A DNA stretch of 24,305 nucleotides, from NCBI GenBank assembly GCA_018398765.1, contig JAHBMJ010005966.1, positions 1 to 24,305 of the forward strand, written 5' to 3'. This DNA comes from Chromera velia. Its lineage: Eukaryota; Sar; Chromeraceae. Both the position numbers and the translations under genes were made by a program. This document shows, piece by piece, positions 17,730-24,305 of the stretch. The notes beneath the pieces are model-generated. The model was not told the origin of the DNA and did not search any database. It saw only the letters and a list, made by a program, of their open reading frames with translations. How positions within the stretch are numbered: the first letter of the stretch is position 1; each line of letters begins with the position of its first letter.

Positions 17730-18599
17730 GCCAAACCCTAGGTGGAGTTAGAACTCCCAGGTGACGCATACATACATAGGTGTGTTCCATTATGCCAGCT
17801 GCAAGCTAAGTGGACGACAGTTATTCGAACTTAATCTAATCAATCATTTACTACAATATGACGAGAAATCATAAAGAGAAGAGAGGGTTGAGAGTGCAAG
17901 AGCGATGTGATGAACTTGCGAACCCCCAGATCAGAAAAGGAGGCGGATGCAAAGGGTGAGTCACAATGAGTGAAACGGTCTGATTAAATTAATGCTAACC
18001 ACTGCAAAAAGCCTTATTCGGCAGTCCATTGGGGGCAGACAGAGAGCCGATGAATAAAATCATCTACACACTGGCAGCAGGCTTCATAGGTGCATAGCTT
18101 TCTATCAGAGCAACCAACAGGCAGCCCACCTTGCCCGCCTATCGGGTTGTATGTCAGCATACGCAAAAAAGAAAAGATCGAGCCATCCGTAACCGACAGG
18201 GCAGGGAAGGGCAGAGATGGAAGGAACATCGGAGGACGACTTGCTGTACAGGAAGAAGACAAACATACGGCGGGAGGACGGGAAGTCGCGCTGCAGAGGG
18301 GTGAGTCTAGCAAGGAGGGGAAAGTAGGAGGGATATTGCCCATCATCTTTAGAAGCCTTCATGTATTCCTTTGCAACTGTGTGTCTCACCTTGCCCTTAA
18401 AGAAAAGTGAGCCAGTGCCTTGTGCTCTATGACCATTCTGCCCGCACTGGGAAGACAGATCGGGCTTGACCCTCAGCGAGCGGACAGAAATCAAATCAGC
18501 CCAACGAAGCAGCCTGTCTATAGACCTTGTGAATTGTTGGCAGCAGTTATTCTTCCAGGCACGCAACATGGCTGTAAGAATAGTGTGTGTTGTGATAGA

Positions 18600-20026
18600 A
18601 AGAGAGTGCCACCAGTCAGCCACGCGGGAGCAGAGAAGGGCTTTGTAGGGAAGAAGACCAAGGATGCAAAGAGAGGGCAGGCGGAGGCTGTGAGCAGACA
18701 AATGACCACACCAACAGGCAAACCAAAGCTGCAAAGCATCAAGAGCGAGCAGGTCTGCATCCCGCATTGGCAGACATTCAAGGCAGTAGAGCGCTACGGG
18801 GGTCCAGCAGGCTCTAAAGACTGTTATCTGTGCATCAATGCTGAGTAGGCCCATACTCGCAATCAACCTAATTACCTCTCCCAGAGCCCGCGAAGCAGAA
18901 GCAATACGGGACTCAATTGTCTTGTTTAAGCACCCCCTTTCAAAGAAAATACACCCCAAATATTTGTATTCGGATGTCCATTCAACTTCCCTCCTACTAT
19001 ACATGACTCTCCCTACAGACTGCCCCAGAGCCAAGGCAGACAGGCGCAAGATTTTCGTTTTCTTTAAGTTCACAGTTAGTTCCCATTCCTTGGAATACCC
19101 TTCCAAGGCTGAAAACTTCTTTTGCAGATCTGAGACGGAATAAGCAAGGAAACAGATATTATCCGCATACCTCAGACTGCCTAAGATGCAGTTGTCAAGG
19201 AGGACAGGTTCAGGCTCTCTCTCAGGCTCCTCGACGCTGCCCTCCCCCATTCTGCTGTCTGACCATCCTGCTCCCTCTGCTTCTCTGTCTACGGCCCCCT
19301 CATTCTTACTAATTGAACACATACGGGGAAGGTCCTAGGGAAGGTCATTGATATAGATAAGAAAGAGAATGGGAGAGAAAGCACCACCTTGCTTTACCCC
19401 AGCGCCCTCCCGAAAACGCAAAAAGTCCCCGTCTACCTTTCTCCAGACCTTCCTGTACATTTCACATATCATACACATATCTGCCTCACACATACCTTCT
19501 CTTCTCAGTTTCTGAATTAGCTCACCTCTCGGCATAGTGTCAAAGGCTTTGGAGAAATTAATAAAGCCTGCCAGCAGAGCTTTCTTTTTTTTTTTAGAGG
19601 AGAGGATGGCAGAGACAAGCGCGCCTACCCCTTCTCTCGTTCCCATCCCTTGTCTGAAACCTAACTGCCTGACGTCAAGCTCGACTTAAGAGCGCACACG
19701 GCCGTGACGGTCCATCAGCAAACCAAAAAGTTTTACGAAAGGGTTGACAATGTAAATAGGCCTCCATTCATTGGAAGAGGGAGAGGCAGGGCCTTTAGGG
19801 ACAGGGCAGATACAAAAAGTAAAAAACAAGAGAGCGCCGAGTACGCAAAACAAAGGTCAAGCTGAGCAGGGGAGATTCTTTCAAGGCCGGAGGCTTTCTT
19901 TCTATTCTTTTTCTTTAGAGCAGAGGAGATTTGATGGAAAGAGAAGGGCAAAATAGAAGGGTGGAAACGAGGAGGGGCAGGTGGGAGGGCGGAAGGGAGA
20001 GGCTCTTCATTCTTGTCTTCAAACAC
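18600..20026 (-). pseudogene. Reverse transcriptase domain of LINE ORF2
   Basis: Motif A reads FINFSKAFDTM where family members have FxDFxKAFD, so the first catalytic Asp is Asn. The motif C box is YADN where YADD is expected. Motif B (QGGAFSPILF) and the KYLG motif are intact. The domain is cut by a frameshift near 19.84 kb (the LDLCFAY strand and the EWRPIYIVN strand lie in different frames), a TAA at 19686-19688 and a TAG at 19335-19337. Confidence 0.88.
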
Positions 20027-20668
20027 CCCCGCCCAATGATTTGAGAACTCACGTGAAGAAGGACGGGAGGCTCTCCCAGCTGAGGCAGCTTTTTTTTTTC
20101 TTCTCTAGATAGCAAGCGGGTCTTTTAACAACTCTTTTTGTACCTTCTGGGCTTGTGCTCTCTCCTACGCAACTCTTTTTCTTTTGAACAGAGTACGATG
20201 GACCCGAAGAAGCCTCTGCAGTCTATCAAACTCTATTCCCCTTCTATTCCCATCTCTCACTAGCTTCCATCTCTCGTCTGCCTCTCTAATCTCTTTTTGT
20301 AAAGCTTTATATTCCGAATCAAACCATGCCTTTCTCTTTGATCGTCTACTTTCTGAGCCAGGCTCCTTGTCCCCTGTCTGCTTGATCGGCCCTACTAGCA
20401 CACGCGACCATTCTTTAACTAACTTGTGCAGACACGCACGATCGTTACCGACCTCCGAAGTCAGCCCTGGTTGGGGATGCGGGGACACTGGGGGAGATGG
20501 AGGAGCAGGCGGCTCCTCGAATGGTTCGATCTGCTCATGATAGGCCCATAAGCCAGGCCATTGATCCTCAGCAAACGATCTCACCGCTGCTGCAAGCGGC
20601 GCGATTTTTTCATTAGAGACCGGGGCTGTACGGTTTGAACAGAAAAGGGGAGGACAATCAGAGAGGTT

Positions 20669-21658
20669 TTAGTGGGGTGGGAGAGCATCTTCGGATTTGG
20701 GTTCGGCCAAGGGAGGGGAGAAGGAGAAGGAGACGGTCATATGGTCAGGGGAGGCAATACCATCAAAGTCAACCTCCCAATCAGAAACCCTCTGTACGGT
20801 AGATGGATCAGTAAGTACGTAATCAATGAGGGAAGTGGGCGTAGACATGCTGCTCTGTCTGGAATAGTAGGCACACTCACCAGGAAAAACAAAGGACTCT
20901 CCCCCTGCTTCTCCCGTCAGTCCGTTCAAAGGAACAAGATTCGTATCACTACAAATTTGAATAAAGTCCCTCCCACTGTGGTCAACGTCTTTGCTGTACT
21001 GAGACGTGTGGACGAACGAGGGTCGGTCAGGCTTCTCCGAGCCCTCATCATTTTCTCCCCTCCCATCAACCCCGCCAGAATCCTTCGGCGGGAGGAAGAG
21101 ATCTGCACGGGACCACAAAAGATTTTTGGAGACGAGGCTGCCTGAGTGCGCATTGAAATCCCCCATCACTACCCTGTCTGCCTCAAGAGGGACCCCCCTA
21201 AATACATCCTTCAAGAGGTCAGGGACCCTACTGTCCCTGTGATCGGACCAGGACCCAGGAAGATAAAGACCGAATACATGCACCCTGTGCCCACCCACTG
21301 TAATCTTCACTTCAAGTAGACTCGGGCCCACAAGGGAGATTTCGGGTTTCAGCTCGCTCCACCGTTCCTCTTTTACAAGCACACAAACACCCCTACTCCT
21401 GCTGTCCCTATCATGGGCTGCTCTGCATATACCTAGTTGCTGCCAGTACCACTCACGGTGGCTGAAGTTTTTGCCTTTCCACCCCCCACAAGAGATGTCC
21501 CTCGTTACATCTATCGCTTTTGTAAAGATGGCTAGGTCGGGATCTTTCTCGGCCAGCCAATGGGAAAGGGAACCGTTGTCTTCTTTACTTCTCACCCCAT
21601 TCACATTCAACAACAAAAAGCAGACCGAGGCATCCCTCACTCTAGCCGCGGCTGCCAT
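20669..21658 (-). pseudogene. AP-type endonuclease domain of LINE ORF2
   Basis: Residue numbers are from the ATG at 21658. LNVNGV (17-22) is the first metal-site strand, GDFNAH (166-171) and IDYVLTD (278-284) are typical, and the terminal SDH signature appears as SPDH (303-306) with one extra residue. The catalytic glutamate expected in the IxxET-like motif is lysine (DLAIFTKAID, K47). The domain is fused downstream to the RT linker but a TAA at 20669-20671 now separates them. Confidence 0.88.
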
Positions 21659-22695
21659 CTCTTTCTCTTTCTCTTTCCGCCACTCTTTCCAAAACTCCCT
21701 TCGCAGCTCTTCGCAATGATTCAGGTTTGCTACCGGCTCCCATGTGCGAGAGAAATTCCCGCCTCAGTCAACCAGGTATTCCCTTTCCCCCCCTTCCCCG
21801 TTCGTGCGAGTACGAAGCACCCGCACGATCTTCCACTCCGGCTCTGAGCTGGCAGGCTCCCCTGCTTCACTCGGCTGCTATGATATGCCATGCTTACGGT
21901 TGCCTCCCCTGCGCTTTTTCCCTTTCTCCCTGCGACGCTTCCTAACCGACTTCTCCTTTGAAACAAAAAATACATCAGATACAAAAGATAGAACAGACAA
22001 GCCCTCACCGGAAGGAGAAGGTGTCTGACTGCAAAGGGAAGGGGAACAGGAAAGAGAATCAACATCAGGGGTATGAAGGGACAGAGAAGAATTAAATAGA
22101 GAAGAAGAACAGTCTGACTTACCTGCAAGGACATCAAACTCGCCGCTGCTCACAGATTCTTCATCCGTTGTGCACTCCGACAGAATATCAAAACGATTGC
22201 CATGAAAGACAGAGGGAGGGGGAGAGACAGGGGCTGAGTGCCCTTTTCTACGTAGATCGAATTTCACGTCACACCATTTCAATGAATCAAGAACGATATC
22301 ACAAGATGCGGTGCCCGGGGGAGAACACAACTCATTGACAGAGACAGAAGACAACCAGGCACACAAATCACACATCTCCTTTCTGAGAGCCTCCCTCTCT
22401 TCCAGGAGACCTAACAATTTCCTTTTCAGCCGTGGGAGTCCAGTCGGTTCGGAGGGGGAAGGAGGACTCCCAACCATACGCCCTTCTCCCCAACTCTTCC
22501 CGTCTCCATCCGAAACTAATGACTGAAGCCGGAGGCACTGTCAGCACCCCCGTCTCCGTTTTCCAACTCGGGTCTCACTTGCACTGGGGTCTTAAAAACC
22601 ATACCACCCTCATGAGACGGCTGCGGGAGCTATCTGGCTTGCTGTTGTTACTGTTGGATATGCATTGCAAAGTTTAACGCAGCAGCGCTCGAGGT

Positions 22696-23616
22696 TTACG
22701 GCACCACGGCTGCCACCACATTCTGCTGCGCGACCGCAGCTGCCAGTGGCGAACCCATCATATGAGAGTCGGCGGCCGAATTTTGTTGGGGCGGCATAGG
22801 GAGGAATGGGTGCTGGTACAGTGGTGGTGCAGGTGCCCTGGGAATCGGTTGAGCGGACTCATTCACCCCTTCCTTCAGTAGAAAGGCCTGAGCCCTCTCT
22901 TTGTCCTTAGTGGATGCCCCGGCATCGCCAAGTGTGCTTTGCGCCCAGAAAATTCTGCCAGCTTTCTCTTCCTCCTCCGTCTTCCTGAGCACACACTTCA
23001 TAGATCCGGTGGGAGCAAGGGAGAGGACGTTGTACTGCACGGAGCGGTCGGGGGCGCAGGCCTTGAACAGACCGTCAAACTCTTCTGCATCTTTTTTGCG
23101 TTTGAATTTGACAGTGAGTTTAGAGACCCACTTGTAGTTCTTGCTGAAGAAGATGGATTTTGTAGCGTCGTACAGCCGGGAAGAACGGGAGATCACTTCA
23201 TCTGTCTGGCACACTTGGCCATTGAGGGAGAGAGAAAAGGTGAGCAAGTCTCTGAAGAAGGATTGGAATTGCTGCTACTTCCTTGCCTCATTGAGAAAGA
23301 GGCCCAGCACCACACGCGAGCGAGGGACGGGGTCTTTCTCCTCATCGGAGGGCTGAAGACTCAGCACGGTTGATTCAATCTTCTCAATTGACTTCTCACA
23401 TTTCTCAACCTTTCTCTCATTCTGACTAATCCGGTTGTCAAGGTTATCAATCTTTTTTGCAACGATGTCAAATCTGCCATCGAAGTACTCCCTCTGAGAA
23501 GCTGTCTGTTGGTCAAACAGTGCTTTTATTTCAGGAAAGGTGGCCCCCCCGTTGCCAGAGGGGAGATCGGAGCCACTAAGAGGGCTAGCCAGTATTCCAC
23601 AGGTCCTGGACATCAT
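22696..23616 (-). pseudogene. LINE ORF1, coiled-coil protein with one TAG
   Basis: The frame from ATG at 23616 to the stop at 22696-22698 is continuous for 307 codons except for a TAG at 23275-23277, so it is about 306 residues with one interruption. Residues about 35-90 have heptad spacing of hydrophobics (DIVAKKIDNLDNRISQNERK and following), a coiled coil as in trimeric ORF1 proteins. The middle holds a basic, possibly RNA-binding region ([20 protein letters not shown]), and the C-terminus is Pro/Ala/Gln-rich. No zinc knuckle is seen. Position upstream of ORF2 gives the assignment; the sequence alone would not. Confidence 0.75.
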
Positions 23617-23727
23617 GATGGCGTTTCAGCAACGAGGAAAGAAAGATACACTCGGCAGAGACGGCTGTTGTTTTCTGACAAGAACTCCCTCGTTTCAGGG
23701 AGATTTGATATAAGAGTTTCAAAGCTT

Positions 23728-23890
23728 ATCATCATCATCAGCATCATCATCATCATCATTATTATTATTATTATTAATCGGTCTATAGGCCATCATACGC
23801 CGTCGCTATCGGCCCATAATAGGCATCTAGCGTTCGGTAAGTCACAACACGGAAGGCAGATTATTATTAAATGATGGACCCTCATTTTGT
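23728..23890 (-). mobile_element. Possible 3' end of a second retroelement with (TAA)n(TGA)n tail
   Basis: On the minus strand, a GC-balanced segment (CCGATAGCGACGGCGTATG...GGCCTATAGACCG) runs directly into ATTAATAATAATAATAATGATGATGATG (23728-23777 on the plus strand). A unique sequence abutting a trinucleotide tail in this way is the usual look of a 5'-truncated LINE or SINE end. It lies just upstream of the large LINE in the same orientation. The left limit of the segment beyond about 23890 is unknown. Confidence 0.4.
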
Positions 23891-24305
23891 AACATTTGGC
23901 AAATAGCTTAACAACTGCATTTTTTCTTAAACTTTTCCACTTTTGGCAGGGCGTGCTTGTGCATGAGCGAGGCTGCTTCATGTAATGTTGACTGCCAGCC
24001 ATGTCACGTCACCTCATAATGCCATCCTCTTCCCTGCTTGTACTTCCTAAAAATTTCCTTCACCTGATAGCCTTGAACCCAGCTTCCCTTCCTTTTCTTT
24101 GATTGCCTTCTTCGGCTGCTCTGGCTGTCTAGGGGCGAGGTCCTTATGTGCTTTACTTGTGTGAATGCGATATATATATATATATATATATATATAATGA
24201 TGATGATTCAAAGTTAAATCCTAGATTCAGCGACGCCAAATCTTAAGCTACTAACTGTTACAAGGCTTTGAAATCAACCCAGAGCATACATTCATGGGGG
24301 GGGGG
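23891..24305. other. Intergenic with (AT)n microsatellite and terminal poly-G
   Basis: A pure TA run of about 27 bp (24170-24196) is followed by ATGATGATGATT. The window ends in ten G residues (24296-24305), similar to the G tracts near 1.2 kb. No gene is supported; the minus frame at 23793-24002 has no recognisable feature. Confidence 0.55.

Larger units (their letters stand above)
18014..22477 (-). pseudogene. LINE ORF2: endonuclease and reverse transcriptase, broken
   Basis: The minus-strand frame opens at an ATG at 22477 with a Ser-rich, then basic N-terminal region, followed by the endonuclease (21658-20669), a linker, the reverse transcriptase (about 20026-18600) and a C-terminal Cys/His stretch (KLCTYEACCQC...HRLSVCPQW) ending at 18014. 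RT landmarks: KKASGLERIS, EWRPIYIVNPFVKLF, FINFSKAFDTM, GVKQGGAFSPILFLIYIND, YADN, LTVNLKKTKIL and EYKYLGCIF. Breaks: stops at 21878, 21764, 20669, 20165, 20105, 19686 and 19335, and frame changes near 19.84 kb and 18.2 kb. It would have made the enzyme that nicks target DNA and copies the element RNA into it; in this state it cannot. Confidence 0.92.
17703..23640 (-). mobile_element. Degenerate non-LTR retrotransposon (LINE), near full length
   Basis: This is a two-ORF element of about 5.9 kb. Reading the minus strand: ORF1 (23616 to 22696), a gap of about 220 nt, ORF2 with AP-type endonuclease and reverse transcriptase (22477 to 18014), a 3' UTR of about 280 nt, and a simple-sequence tail of about seven AATC units (17703-17729). 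The order ORF1, endonuclease, reverse transcriptase, C-terminal Cys/His motif is that of APE-type LINEs, and a microsatellite tail is common in several such clades. Stops and frameshifts in both ORFs show it is not active. The 5' end is uncertain and no target-site duplication was identified. Confidence 0.9.

Noticed and set aside
20672-21145. Plus-strand frame opposite the LINE endonuclease
   Set aside because: Antisense shadow; the minus strand carries the recognisable GDFNAH and IDYVLTD motifs.
23728-23777. Trinucleotide run as a CRISPR-like or regulatory array
   Set aside because: No spacer structure; it is a simple ATC/ATT microsatellite at an element end.
1-24305. tRNA, rRNA or other structured RNA genes
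   Set aside because: I saw no conserved A/B box pair, rRNA word or snRNA signature on either strand; a covariance-model scan would be needed to exclude small ones.

Overview
The window is nuclear DNA of an intron-rich eukaryote. It holds protein genes broken into many GT-AG exons, a LINE-type retrotransposon, degenerate minisatellites and many microsatellites, and it shows no operons or bacterial gene density. Mixed base composition, standard stop codons, an ankyrin/DHHC palmitoyltransferase and clusters of TGCATGC in a promoter interval fit a protist, perhaps an alveolate alga of the chromerid type (Chromera-like). The organism is an inference; no marker gene here settles it.

Layout. 1-5.3 kb is gene-poor: a CT-rich degenerate minisatellite (about 475-1000), poly-G tracts, weak ORF relics (1.3-2.9 kb), and a pair of direct repeats of about 520 bp (2876-3404 and 4149-4666) enclosing about 740 bp, with a 21-bp inverted repeat inside. 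5.35-13.5 kb is one minus-strand gene that I reconstruct as 15 exons in continuous phase, encoding about 1,251 aa: four ankyrin repeats, four membrane helices, a long Ser/Ala/charged insert, a DHHC cysteine-rich domain, two more helices and an acidic then His-rich tail. This is the layout of HIP14/Akr1-type S-acyltransferases. 13.5-14.36 kb is a divergent promoter interval. 14.36-15.98 kb is a plus-strand gene of four exons for a 304-aa four-helix membrane protein of unknown family.

16-17.7 kb is intergenic, ending in an AT-rich, poly-C-bearing block. 17.7-23.6 kb is a nearly full-length but dead non-LTR retrotransposon on the minus strand: a coiled-coil ORF1, then ORF2 with AP-type endonuclease, reverse transcriptase and a C-terminal Cys/His motif, ending in an (AATC)n tail. 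It carries at least eight stop codons or frame breaks and has lost three catalytic acidic residues. 23.6-24.3 kb has a second retroelement-like tail, an AT microsatellite and a terminal poly-G run.

The two host genes are head-to-head and both encode membrane proteins, so shared regulation is possible. The acyltransferase probably works on Golgi or endomembrane and uses its ankyrin repeats to capture protein substrates. Exon coordinates were read by hand from splice consensus and reading phase; no transcript evidence was available.
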